Assembly: GCF_004683965.1 (NCBI RefSeq)
Contig: NZ_CP038436.1
Span: 248,001 to 312,000, forward strand
DNA from: Nocardioides seonyuensis
GTDB lineage: Bacteria > Actinomycetota > Actinomycetes > Propionibacteriales > Nocardioidaceae
Reading direction: 5' to 3'
Length of the DNA: 64,000 nucleotides
The translations under genes and the position numbers were made by a program. Shown piece after piece: positions 54,008 through 62,132 of the stretch. Position 1 is the stretch's first letter. Each line of letters begins with the position of its first letter. The notes below the pieces were generated by a model. The model did not search any database, was not told where the DNA came from, and saw nothing but the letters and a program-made list of their open reading frames with translations.

Positions 54008-54788
54008 CCACGGCCCGCCGGGCGGCCCTGCGCAACGTGGTCAGGATCGCGGGTCCCAGCACCACGATGGCTATCGCCGTGGTGATCGCACGCCCGGTGT
54101 CCCATCCGCCCGTCGAGGTCAGCAGGGTGTAGACGAGGAAGCGGTGGGCGTTCTCCAGCACCGGCGCCCCCGCGACGTAGGCCAGCGAGCCCTCGTGGCC
54201 CGGGACCGCGACACCCAGGCTGAACGGCCAGAAGCTCAGGTTCATCAGCATCCCGTAGGCGTACGATGCCACGCAGGCGTAGACCACGAGGAGCGCGATC
54301 TCCCACCGACCGGTCACCCGTCGCGGGAGGAAGCCGGCACCCATCCCGACCCAGGCCGCACAGATCATCTGGAAGGGCAGCCACGGGCCGACCCCCGCCG
54401 TCAGAAGCGCCGAGGCGAACATGGAGGTGCACCCGAGGGCGAAACCGAAGGCGGCCCCGAAGACCCGGCCACCGAGCACCAGCAGGAAGAAGATCAGCTC
54501 CATGCCCGCGGTCCCCGCGCCCAGCCCGCGCAGGACGGCATTGACCGCCGAGAGCACCCCCAGGACGGCGAGGACGCGCGCGTCCATGCCTCCCTCGGCG
54601 AGGTCTGCCAGGACCACGACCACCACGATCGGCAGCAGGACCAGGAAGAGGAACGGCGGCTCGACCCGCGAGCCCGGCTCGGCATGGAGCAGCAGCGGCC
54701 AGCAGAGCATCATCAGCCCCGCTGCCGACGCCACGGCGAGGACCGCGGCCGTGCGCAGGCCGATCGGGAGCGCGACCGGGGAGCTCAC
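53994..54788 (-). CDS. ECF transporter substrate-binding subunit, probable cobalamin (CbrT-like)
   Basis: 264 residues with about six to seven membrane helices: LRTAAVLAVASAAGLMMLCWPLLL, FLFLVLLPIVVVVVLADL and GRVFGAAFGFALGCTSMFASALLTAGVGPWLPFQMICAAWVGMGAGFL. The last segment is the S-component signature seen in CbrT/ThiW-like proteins. It is the last of five genes under a cobalamin riboswitch. That context, not a residue signature, supports B12 as substrate. Start overlaps the ATPase gene by 4 bp (GTGA). Confidence 0.8.
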   Translation of the reverse strand: MSSPVALPIGLRTAAVLAVASAAGLMMLCWPLLLHAEPGSRVEPPFLFLVLLPIVVVVVLADLAEGGMDARVLAVLGVLSAVNAVLRGLGAGTAGMELIFFLLVLGGRVFGAAFGFALGCTSMFASALLTAGVGPWLPFQMICAAWVGMGAGFLPRRVTGRWEIALLVVYACVASYAYGMLMNLSFWPFSLGVAVPGHEGSLAYVAGAPVLENAHRFLVYTLLTSTGGWDTGRAITTAIAIVVLGPAILTTLRRAARRAVVTAP

Positions 54789-56401
54789 GTCCCGTCTCCG
54801 TCCGGGGCCGTGACACGGGCGGCTGCCATGGCGCGTGTCACCTCGTCCACCGTCAGCCACGGCGGACCCAGCACCTTGGTCACCTGTGGTGCGAAGGACG
54901 GCGACTCGGCGAGCACCCGTCGGGTGGGGCCCTGCGAGATGACCTCCCCCTCGGCCAGTACGACGACCTCGTCGGCCACGTGAGCGGCGAACTCGACGTC
55001 GTGGGTCGCCAGGAGGACCGCGTGACCGTCGGCTGCCAGGTCGCCGACGATGCGGGCGAGCTCGGCCTTGCCTGCGTAGTCGAGTCCGCGGGTCGGCTCG
55101 TCGAGCAGGAGCACCCGCGGGCGTGCGACGAGCACGATCGCCAGGGCGAGCGCGAGTCGCTGCCCCTCGGAGAGGTCCCTCGGGTGCGTTGCCCCCGCGA
55201 CGCCCGGCGCGAGCCGGTCGAGAAGACTGCGGCACGCACCCGGCTCGGCCCGGGCCGACCGGTCGGAGGCGGCGCACTCGTCGTCGACGGACTCGAGGTA
55301 GAGGAGGTCGGCGGCGGTCTGGGGCACGAGCCCCACGCGCCTGCGGCGCTCGGCAGGAGCCAGGTCGGCCGGGTCGTCACCCTCCACGGCCACAGTGCCC
55401 GACCGGCGGGCGCCACTGCCCTGCAGCGCCCAGATCAGGCTCGACTTGCCCGAGCCGTTGCGTCCCATCAGCACGCAGACGCGTCCTGCGGAAAGGGTCA
55501 GGTCGACGTCTCGCACGACCGCTCGGTTGCCGTGGGTGACGGTGACGCCTCGGGCATCCAGGAGGGGCGACGCGAGCAGGGCCGGCGCGGGCTCCGGCGC
55601 CGGGCGGAGATCCAGCGAGCGGGCCAGGCGCCTGGCGTCACGCACGGTCAGCGGGAGGGGTGACCAGCCCACCGCCCGGCCCAGCTCGACGATCGGCGGC
55701 GCCACCGGCGAGTCGAGCAACATCGTCCGAGGCTCGCCGGCGCGCAGGCGGCCGTCACCGGTGAGCAGGCAGATCCGGTCGGCGAAGGGGACGACCCTCT
55801 CGAGGCGGTGCTCGGCGAGCACGACGGTGAGGCCCAGGTCGTGGACCAGCCGGGTGATCGTGGCCAGGACGTCCTCGGCGGCGTTGGGGTCCAGGGCCGA
55901 GGTGGGCTCGTCCAGCACGAGGACCCGCGGGTGCGCGGTCAGCACCGAGCCGATCGCGACCCGTTGCTGCTGGCCCCCGGAGAGGGTGCGCAGGGCACGC
56001 CCACGCAGCTCGGCGATGCCGAGGAGGTCGAGCGTCTCCTCGACCCGGCGGCGCATCGTCTCGGGCGCGATCCCCAGCTGCTCCATGCCGTAGGCGAGCT
56101 CCTCCTCGACGGTGTCGGTGACGAACCCCGCGAGCGGGTCCTGCCCGACGTAGCCGACCAGGTGGGCACGCTCGCGAGGCGGCTGGTGGACGATGCTGCG
56201 GCCGTCGAGCAGGACGTCACCCGACAGCACTCCGCCGGTGAAGCGCGGCACCAGCCCGGTGAGGACCCCGAGCAGGGTGGACTTCCCGACGCCGGTCCGG
56301 CCGGCGACCAGGACGAGCTCGCCCTCCTCGAGGTCGAGGTCGACGTGGTCGAGGACGGTGCGCTCGTCGTAGGAGAACGTCAGGTCCCGCAGGCTGATCA
56401 C
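54785..56401 (-). CDS. ECF transporter ATPase, two ABC domains fused (EcfA-EcfA')
   Basis: 538 residues. First NBD (1-245): GRTGVGKSTLLG, LSGGQQQRVAIG, VLVLDEPTSALDP. Second NBD (295-520): GRNGSGKSSLIW, LSEGQRLALALA, VLLLDEPTRGLD. VGQDPLAGFVTDTVEEELAYGMEQLGI is a typical EcfA stretch. A fused pair provides both ATPases of the module. The second-domain signature LSEGQ is slightly atypical. Coupled by 4 bp to both neighbouring genes. Confidence 0.93.
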   Translation of the reverse strand: MISLRDLTFSYDERTVLDHVDLDLEEGELVLVAGRTGVGKSTLLGVLTGLVPRFTGGVLSGDVLLDGRSIVHQPPRERAHLVGYVGQDPLAGFVTDTVEEELAYGMEQLGIAPETMRRRVEETLDLLGIAELRGRALRTLSGGQQQRVAIGSVLTAHPRVLVLDEPTSALDPNAAEDVLATITRLVHDLGLTVVLAEHRLERVVPFADRICLLTGDGRLRAGEPRTMLLDSPVAPPIVELGRAVGWSPLPLTVRDARRLARSLDLRPAPEPAPALLASPLLDARGVTVTHGNRAVVRDVDLTLSAGRVCVLMGRNGSGKSSLIWALQGSGARRSGTVAVEGDDPADLAPAERRRRVGLVPQTAADLLYLESVDDECAASDRSARAEPGACRSLLDRLAPGVAGATHPRDLSEGQRLALALAIVLVARPRVLLLDEPTRGLDYAGKAELARIVGDLAADGHAVLLATHDVEFAAHVADEVVVLAEGEVISQGPTRRVLAESPSFAPQVTKVLGPPWLTVDEVTRAMAAARVTAPDGDGT

Positions 56402-57489
56402 GCCCTGACCTCCTTCAGGGCACTGGCAGGCACGGGCGTGACGACGACCGGGACCAGTCCGAGGAGTGCGACCGCCAGGGCCAGTGGCGTGAGGAAGGGC
56501 ATCGCGTCGAGGGCCGGGTAGGCGACCGCCACCTGGCTCCGACTGAGCCACCACCCGGCCGCCGCCACGCCGACGCCCGTCGCGACGGTGGCGACCTCCG
56601 GGGCGAGCCACGGGTCCGGCCGGTAGCGGGTGCGCTCGACACGCCGGCCTGCGCTGACCATCCCCGCCACGGCCACGACGACACCCGCGCCCAGCATCGG
56701 CAGCGCCAGGACGCGCGGCGCGGTCGGGTCGAGCCAGGCGTAGACACCGACGCAGATCCCGACGAGGGCCGCGAGCAGCAACGCGCCCGTCGTACGACGC
56801 TCGGAGCGGGAGGCGTGTCCCGAGCGGCCGTATCCCCGGGTGTCCATCCCCGCGGCCAGCGCGAGGGAGCGTTCGAGCGCGTCCTCGAGCACCGGCACCA
56901 GGAAGCGGCGCACCCGCCCGACACGGCCCTCCGCACCGCCTCGCAGCGCCTGGGCGGCGTGCACCCGCCGGGCGCTTTCGGCCAGCTGCGGGAAGATCGT
57001 GACGGCGACGACGAGCGCGGTGCCGATCTCGTAGAGCGCCGGCGGCACGCTGGCCAGCAGGCGCTTCGGGTTGGCCAGTGAGTTCGCGGCACCCACGCAC
57101 AGGATCACCGTGCCGAGGCGGAGACCGTCGTAGGTCCCCGCGAGCAGTGCCTCGGCGGTGACCGGGCCGAGCAGCCTGACCCCGGCCGCCCAGTCAGGCA
57201 GCGGGATCTCGGGAAGGTCGAGGACGACCCGGCCGATCTCCTGTCCCCCGAAGAGGATCCGGAAGACCACGCGCATGACCACGGTCAGCGCCGCCAGCAT
57301 GGCGTAGAGGCGGAAGGAGCGACCGAACGGATGACCCGAGCGTCGCAGCAGCACCACGACCGTCGTGGTGCCGATGATGACGAGCAGGAGCAACGGGTTG
57401 GTCGTCAACGATGCTGCCGTCGCGAGCCCCAGCGCCCACGCCCACCAGGCGACGGGATGAAGGTCACGCGGCAGCATCGCCGGGCTCAT
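56398..57489 (-). CDS. ECF transporter transmembrane coupling subunit (EcfT)
   Basis: 363 residues, longer than most EcfT because of extra C-terminal helices (255-350). PVAWWAWALGLATAASLTTNPLLLLVIIG opens the fold. ARRVHAAQALRGGAEG and AAGMDTRGYGRS (with TRG/ARG-type coupling helix) contact the ATPases. It fits the CbrV/CbiQ-like group. Position between the secreted binding proteins and the ATPase gene makes it the scaffold of the same transporter. Confidence 0.9.
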   Translation of the reverse strand: MSPAMLPRDLHPVAWWAWALGLATAASLTTNPLLLLVIIGTTTVVVLLRRSGHPFGRSFRLYAMLAALTVVMRVVFRILFGGQEIGRVVLDLPEIPLPDWAAGVRLLGPVTAEALLAGTYDGLRLGTVILCVGAANSLANPKRLLASVPPALYEIGTALVVAVTIFPQLAESARRVHAAQALRGGAEGRVGRVRRFLVPVLEDALERSLALAAGMDTRGYGRSGHASRSERRTTGALLLAALVGICVGVYAWLDPTAPRVLALPMLGAGVVVAVAGMVSAGRRVERTRYRPDPWLAPEVATVATGVGVAAAGWWLSRSQVAVAYPALDAMPFLTPLALAVALLGLVPVVVTPVPASALKEVRA

Positions 57490-58481
57490 GCGCCGCGACG
57501 TCGACGGCTCACCACGGCACTGCCCAGGGCGGCCGCGCCCAGCAGTGCGACGACGCCCCAGGTCAGCGCCGCCGGGATGCGGGTCGGCTCGTCGGCGCTG
57601 CCGGTCCCGGCCGCGCCGGCCGGCTCGGTGGTCGCGTCACCGCTCGGGGTCACCGCACTGGCCGTCGGCTCGGCGGCAGTCTTCGCACCAGCCTCCGAGG
57701 CACCGGAGTCACGTCGCTCTTCCTTCTTGGCACGACCGGCACCACGCGTGCTGGGAGCGCTGGTGGGAGTCGCGCTCGCCTCCTCCTCCGGCGCGGCACC
57801 AGCCTCGTCGGCCGCGTCCTCCTCGGTCGCCGCGTCTCCACGGTCCCCGCGCCCGGTGCCCGGCTTCGTGCCGCCCCCGGCCTTCGGCGTCGGTGACGAG
57901 GTCGGCCCGGGCGACCGGGTCGGTGACGCGGTGCTGCTCGAGGTCGACGTGGGCGAGGGTGCGGGCGCAGGCGACGTGGTGGACGTCGCGGAAGGCGAGG
58001 GACTCGACGTCGGGGCCGTCGGAGCGGCCACACCGGGCGGCACGGCGCCCCCGGCCTCCCGGTCCTGCTGCCAGGACCAGCCGATCGAGCCACCGGCCGG
58101 CACGGTGAGGCTGCCGACCCCGCTGCTGGAGTAGGTCCACGGCCTGGCGCCGTCGGACCACCACAGGCCCCAGAAGGCATCCGTGGGCGAGGTGTTGACG
58201 CACGGATCGCTGGTGGGCACTCCGTTCACCCTGCAGACGAACCCCGGCTGCCGCGAGGCGTAGGAGACCTGCACGCCGGCCTCGGCGAAGATCGCTGCGG
58301 CGCTCTTGCCGGCCCCGTCGGGGGCGCACGCGGTGACCGTGGTGCCGCCCAGCTCGCGGTAGTCCACGACCACGCTCACGCCGTCCCCGGAGCAGGTGGC
58401 TGCTCCCGCCGGCGCCGGGGCGACCATCACGGCCCCTCCCGCTGCCAGCGCGGTCGCGGCGAGCGCGCGGAGCACTCTCAT
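57486..58481 (-). CDS. Membrane-tethered DUF4430 (transcobalamin-like C-terminal) protein
   Basis: 331 residues. Signal peptide 1-28. Residues 29-145 form a DUF4430-type beta domain with two Cys pairs: TCSGDGVSVVVDYRELGG, FVCRVNGVP, DAFWGLWWSDGARPWTYSSSG and GGSIGWSWQ. A 130-residue Ser/Thr/Pro/Ala/Glu-rich stalk follows, then a C-terminal membrane helix (AALTWGVVALLGAAALGSAVV) and RRRRGA. No LPXTG is present. From memory this domain family is named after the transcobalamin/intrinsic factor beta domain. It is probably presented outside the membrane next to the ECF S subunit. Confidence 0.82.
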   Translation of the reverse strand: MRVLRALAATALAAGGAVMVAPAPAGAATCSGDGVSVVVDYRELGGTTVTACAPDGAGKSAAAIFAEAGVQVSYASRQPGFVCRVNGVPTSDPCVNTSPTDAFWGLWWSDGARPWTYSSSGVGSLTVPAGGSIGWSWQQDREAGGAVPPGVAAPTAPTSSPSPSATSTTSPAPAPSPTSTSSSTASPTRSPGPTSSPTPKAGGGTKPGTGRGDRGDAATEEDAADEAGAAPEEEASATPTSAPSTRGAGRAKKEERRDSGASEAGAKTAAEPTASAVTPSGDATTEPAGAAGTGSADEPTRIPAALTWGVVALLGAAALGSAVVSRRRRGA

Positions 58482-60226
58482 CGCGCCTTCTTCAGCCAGA
58501 ACGTCTCGGTCGTACGACGAGCGCCCGGCGCGGCCGCGACCGCTCGGACCTTGACCTTGCCGGCGGCCAGGACTCGTCGGGCCGGCTTGCGCACCTGCAA
58601 CACGACCTTGCGGGTCTGTCCCGGAGCGACGGCGTAGGACTTCTTGGCGACCACGATCCTCCGCGCCCGCTGACCGGGCTTCGCGACCACCTTGCCCTTG
58701 CTCCGGACCAGGATCCTGCCTTCGCACGGCGCGGTCGCCTCGCACGCGACCTTCAGGGCGAAGCGGTTCTTCCGCACCTTCACGAGTCGCTTGGTCACGA
58801 CGTCGCCCACCGACGGTGCCGGCACGGGCTGGACGCTGGGAGCCGGCGCGGGGAGGACGGTCGCGGTCACGGTGGCTGTGGCGGACGAGCCGTCGACGGC
58901 GGTCACCTTCACGGGGTACGTGGCAGCACCGGCCGAGAGGCCGAGGACGACCGTGACGTCACCACCCGTTCCAAGGACGGGCTTGGCTGCGGTGCCGAGG
59001 GTCACGCATCCCGGCTCGCCGGCGCCCAGGCCGGAGACCGTGACGCTCACCGCGCTCTTCTCGGGCGCTGTGGCCGGGACCTGGACGCCGAGCGGCCCGT
59101 TGCCGGCGGGCACGAGGGCGAGCGCCGGAAGAGCTTGGGCGGTCGTCCGACGGAACTGGTCCCGAAGCATGGTGATGCTCTTGGCAGTGCGGGACGAAGC
59201 AAGCGCCTCGGCGTCGTAGGCGACGGCGCCGTTCTCGGCGGCCAGCACCGTCGAGCACGGGGCGATGTCGGCCACCTGCAGTCCACGCACCCATGAGGCC
59301 GCCTCGACGGCAGTCGCGGTCCTTCCCGCCTCGGCGAGCGCCCAGGCAGCCAGGCCGGTGGTGTTGGCGTTGACGCCCTCGGTGCCGCCCACGTCGAAGG
59401 ACCCGTCGGCGGCCTGCTGTGTCTCGAGCCAGGCGACGGCGTCCTGGACCGCGGCGTCGGCACGTGCCGAGCGCGAAGGGGTGGCGAGGAGGTTGACCAC
59501 GGTCAGCGCCGTGGTGTCGAGGTGCGCGGTGTCGACGCCGTCCACGCACCCCTGCTCGGGGGCCGTCTTGTCCTCGGTGAGCCCGTAGCGGAAGAACCCG
59601 GCGTCGCACTGCTGGTCGAGGAGGAACGCCTCGACCTCGTCGGCGAGTGCGGACCCCTGTCCGGCAAGGGCGCGAGCGGCCCATCCCTGGGAGATCACGT
59701 TGAGGGAGTCCGCCGGCTCCTGGGTCTGCCAATCGGTCTCGCCGACGTTCTGGACACGCCCGAGGATGGGAGCACTTGCCGCGACGTTGCCTTCCACGAC
59801 CGCCTGGAGGTCTTGGCCCCCGAAGCTGGTGGGGTCCTGGCCTGCGACCTGAGCCAGAACGGTGGCCTTGGCGGCGGAGCCGGTGTAGATGGTGCCGTAG
59901 GAGTCGTACCAGCCCTGCACCTCGGGGGCGACGGCATCTGCGATGGCAGCGACCTCGGCGTCGTACCCGCCCACCTCGTCCAGGGCGAACGCGACATCGG
60001 CGGTGAGCCCGTGATCGGTGTAGGTCACCGGGTCGCCGTTCTCATCGGGGTAGTGGCCGGTGACCAGGCCGTCGGTGAGCTGGGCCTCGAGCCAGGTGGC
60101 CCCCGCGGTGACGGCGCGGTCCCCCGCGGGGTGTGCCTGTGCGGGAGCGGTCGCGACGACCAGCGTGGTGAGAGTGAGGGCGGCGATGCCGGCCAGGACG
60201 CTGACGCGGCTCGTGCGGTGTGACAT
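58478..60226 (-). CDS. Secreted alpha/alpha-repeat protein, candidate cobalamin-capture protein
   Basis: 582 residues. Signal peptide 1-32 ending AQAHPAG. Residues 33-390 are helical repeats of the prenyltransferase/squalene-cyclase/transcobalamin alpha-domain type, with QxxDGxF-like turns such as QQAADGSFDVGG, LTDGLVTGHY and QCDAGFFRYG. Two beta-sandwich modules (400-582) end in a Lys/Arg-rich tail. It has no membrane anchor. First gene after the cobalamin riboswitch and overlapping the DUF4430 gene. Eukaryotic cobalamin carriers join an alpha6/alpha6 barrel to a DUF4430-like domain; here the two are separate. The binding role is inferred. Confidence 0.75.
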   Translation of the reverse strand: MSHRTSRVSVLAGIAALTLTTLVVATAPAQAHPAGDRAVTAGATWLEAQLTDGLVTGHYPDENGDPVTYTDHGLTADVAFALDEVGGYDAEVAAIADAVAPEVQGWYDSYGTIYTGSAAKATVLAQVAGQDPTSFGGQDLQAVVEGNVAASAPILGRVQNVGETDWQTQEPADSLNVISQGWAARALAGQGSALADEVEAFLLDQQCDAGFFRYGLTEDKTAPEQGCVDGVDTAHLDTTALTVVNLLATPSRSARADAAVQDAVAWLETQQAADGSFDVGGTEGVNANTTGLAAWALAEAGRTATAVEAASWVRGLQVADIAPCSTVLAAENGAVAYDAEALASSRTAKSITMLRDQFRRTTAQALPALALVPAGNGPLGVQVPATAPEKSAVSVTVSGLGAGEPGCVTLGTAAKPVLGTGGDVTVVLGLSAGAATYPVKVTAVDGSSATATVTATVLPAPAPSVQPVPAPSVGDVVTKRLVKVRKNRFALKVACEATAPCEGRILVRSKGKVVAKPGQRARRIVVAKKSYAVAPGQTRKVVLQVRKPARRVLAAGKVKVRAVAAAPGARRTTETFWLKKAR

Positions 60227-60312
60227 GGGTTCCTTCCCGCTGCTAGGGCGGGTGGAACCGGACGCACCGGCCCGAACCCGCCGTTTCCTCGACAGCGTGG
60301 GTATCGGTACGC

Positions 60313-60437
60313 GTCGTCACAGGTGTTCCGGCTCGCACGGGTCTCCGTGCCTACGGTTGCGGGTCAGCGCCGGATTCGGACCGGCTTCCCCCACGACGGG
60401 CGTGCAGTTGTCGTCGCCCCGGACGGGGTGACCAGGT
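60313..60437 (-). promoter_or_regulatory. Cobalamin (AdoCbl) riboswitch
   Basis: On the minus strand the aptamer core is clear: GGGGAAGCCGGTCC, GAATCCGGCGCTGACCCGC, AACCGT, then after a short hairpin GAGCCGGAACACCTG (the B12 box). GGTCAC at 60428-60433 pairs with GTGAC at 60316-60320 to close the structure. It lies about 90 bases upstream of the secreted alpha/alpha-repeat gene. Downstream, GGCGGGT/ACCCGCC can form a hairpin, and GGTTCC can pair with GGAACC beside the ATG, which suggests control of translation. No U-tailed terminator is present. Confidence 0.93.
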
Positions 60438-60466
60438 CACGATACTCCGACCTGTCAGCGGAGACG

Positions 60467-60502
60467 GCAACGGCCCGGCGCCGAAGGACGCCGGGCCGTT
60501 GC
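60467..60502 (-). terminator. Strong hairpin terminator after the second alpha/alpha-repeat gene
   Basis: GCAACGGCCCGGCG, an 8-base loop and its exact complement: a perfect 14-bp stem 21 bases after the stop codon at 60524. It has no U-tail but separates this gene from the riboswitch transcript. Confidence 0.75.
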
Positions 60503-60523
60503 GCTCTCACGCGGGGGTTTCCC

Positions 60524-62002
60524 TCACTTGCGGATGCGGATCCAGAAACGGTCGCGGTCGTCAGCGGTCTTGACGATCGCGAAGCGCCCGCGGTTGGTGA
60601 ACGGAACGCGCAGCGTCCGCACGACCTTCCCGCCGGTGAGCTTGCCGGTTGCCCGCTTGAACTCGCGCTGGATCTGGATGCAGACACGCTCGCCCGGTGC
60701 GATGCCGTGGACACGGAAGTGCACCCGCTCGCCGCCGCGCGCCCGCTTCTGCCCGCTGGAGATGTTCAGCGCCTGCGGGCTGTTGGGGGCGTACTCCAGC
60801 ACGGCCACGGCCTGCGCGGTCGCCCGGCGCCACTCGTCGGTCACCTCGGCGGTGATCCCGTCGGTGCGAGCCGCACGCATCGCGGCCGGTCGGTAGGCCA
60901 CCGCGCCCAGCTCGCGGGTCACGGCGCTGCGGCACTTGTACTTGTCGACCGGCTGGCGCTTGCGCACCCACACGGCCGCCCTGCTCGCGGCACTGCTGTC
61001 GCCGAGCAGCCCGAGCGCGTGACCGGCCAGCGACGTGGTGTTGGTGTTGACGCGCCGGGCGCCCTCACCTCCGCGGAAGGCGCCGTTGCCACGCTGCTGG
61101 CCGGCGAGCCAGGTGCGGGCACGGGCCAGGGCGTCCTGCACCGGCTTGGCCTTCTCGTGGGACCCCACCAGGTTGATCACGGCGAGGGCCGTGGCGTCGG
61201 GGTCGGCCACGTCACCGGCAGGACCCTCCACGCAGCCCTGCGCGGCGTCTCCCGGCTTGGAGAAGCCGAGCCGGAAGCCTCCGGACGCACACTGCTGCTG
61301 GAGCAGGAACGCCAGGGCCTCGTCGGTCTCGCTCGAGCCGGCGAGCGAGAGGGCGCGCACCGCGTAGGCCTGCCCCACGACGTTGGCATGGTCGCCGTGC
61401 TCGGAGGTGTCGAACAGTCGCCCGGTGGCCAGCGACGTCTCGGGGGTGGGCGTCGCGGTCGGAGTCGTCGTCGGGGTCGTCGTCGGAGTCACCGTCGGCG
61501 TCTCGGTCGGGGTCGCCGTCGGCGAGGGGGACGGTGACGGACTGGGTGGTGGCGTGGTCTTCGGCGCGTCCTGGACCTGTCCCTCCAGACGCGTGATCAG
61601 GTTGAAGCCGCCGTAGGAGGTCGGGTTGGCGCGCGCGATCCTGGCGAAGACCGCTGCCTTGGCGGTCGGGCCGGCGTAGACCTCCTTGCCGGTCCCGATG
61701 TACTCCCCGAGCTTGGGCTCGAGCGCGTTGCGGATCGCCAGGAGCGCACGGGTCTCTCCCGCGTGGTCCAGCGCGAAGCCGGTGTCGAGGGTGAGGCCGT
61801 AGTCCGGGGACTTCCCGACCATGAGGCCGTTGTCGAGCTCTCCGGTGAGCCACTTCGCGGCGATGTTGACAGGCGTGTCGTCGGTCGCTGGTCGTGGGAC
61901 CGGCGCCGAGGTGGCCGCGGGCGCGAACGCCGTCACGGTCATGGCGGTCGTGGTGAGCCCGGCTGCTAGGAGCAGCCCGGCCCTTCGGACGGAGTGAGAC
62001 AT
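60524..62002 (-). CDS. Second secreted alpha/alpha-repeat protein with internal Pro/Thr insertion
   Basis: 492 residues. Signal peptide 1-36. Paralogue of the 58478-60226 protein: AKWLTGELDNGLMVG, VFARIARANPTSYGGFNL, QQCASGGFRLGF, LAGQQRGNGAFRGGEGARRVNTNTTSLAGHALGLLG, and one beta-sandwich module (400-492). Residues 150-195 are a low-complexity Pro/Thr/Ser run inserted inside the helical barrel where the paralogue has a short loop. ATG 62002 follows GGGAAGGAAATC. No riboswitch is upstream, so it may be expressed independently of B12. Confidence 0.72.
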   Translation of the reverse strand: MSHSVRRAGLLLAAGLTTTAMTVTAFAPAATSAPVPRPATDDTPVNIAAKWLTGELDNGLMVGKSPDYGLTLDTGFALDHAGETRALLAIRNALEPKLGEYIGTGKEVYAGPTAKAAVFARIARANPTSYGGFNLITRLEGQVQDAPKTTPPPSPSPSPSPTATPTETPTVTPTTTPTTTPTATPTPETSLATGRLFDTSEHGDHANVVGQAYAVRALSLAGSSETDEALAFLLQQQCASGGFRLGFSKPGDAAQGCVEGPAGDVADPDATALAVINLVGSHEKAKPVQDALARARTWLAGQQRGNGAFRGGEGARRVNTNTTSLAGHALGLLGDSSAASRAAVWVRKRQPVDKYKCRSAVTRELGAVAYRPAAMRAARTDGITAEVTDEWRRATAQAVAVLEYAPNSPQALNISSGQKRARGGERVHFRVHGIAPGERVCIQIQREFKRATGKLTGGKVVRTLRVPFTNRGRFAIVKTADDRDRFWIRIRK

Positions 62003-62132
62003 TGATTTCCTTCCCGCCGCGACACGGTGGGAGCTCACTCGGTTGCTGCTGGCCCCCGTGACCGGTCCTTGCGACGTGTGTGGATGACGTTGTCCGCCCA
62101 GCACGTTAACAGAGGTGGTCTGGACCAGTCGG

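Noticed and set aside
62003..62132. A second cobalamin riboswitch before the other alpha/alpha-repeat gene
   Set aside because: The 130-bp space is short for an aptamer plus platform and contains no B12 box or GAATCC/CCCGCAAC core.
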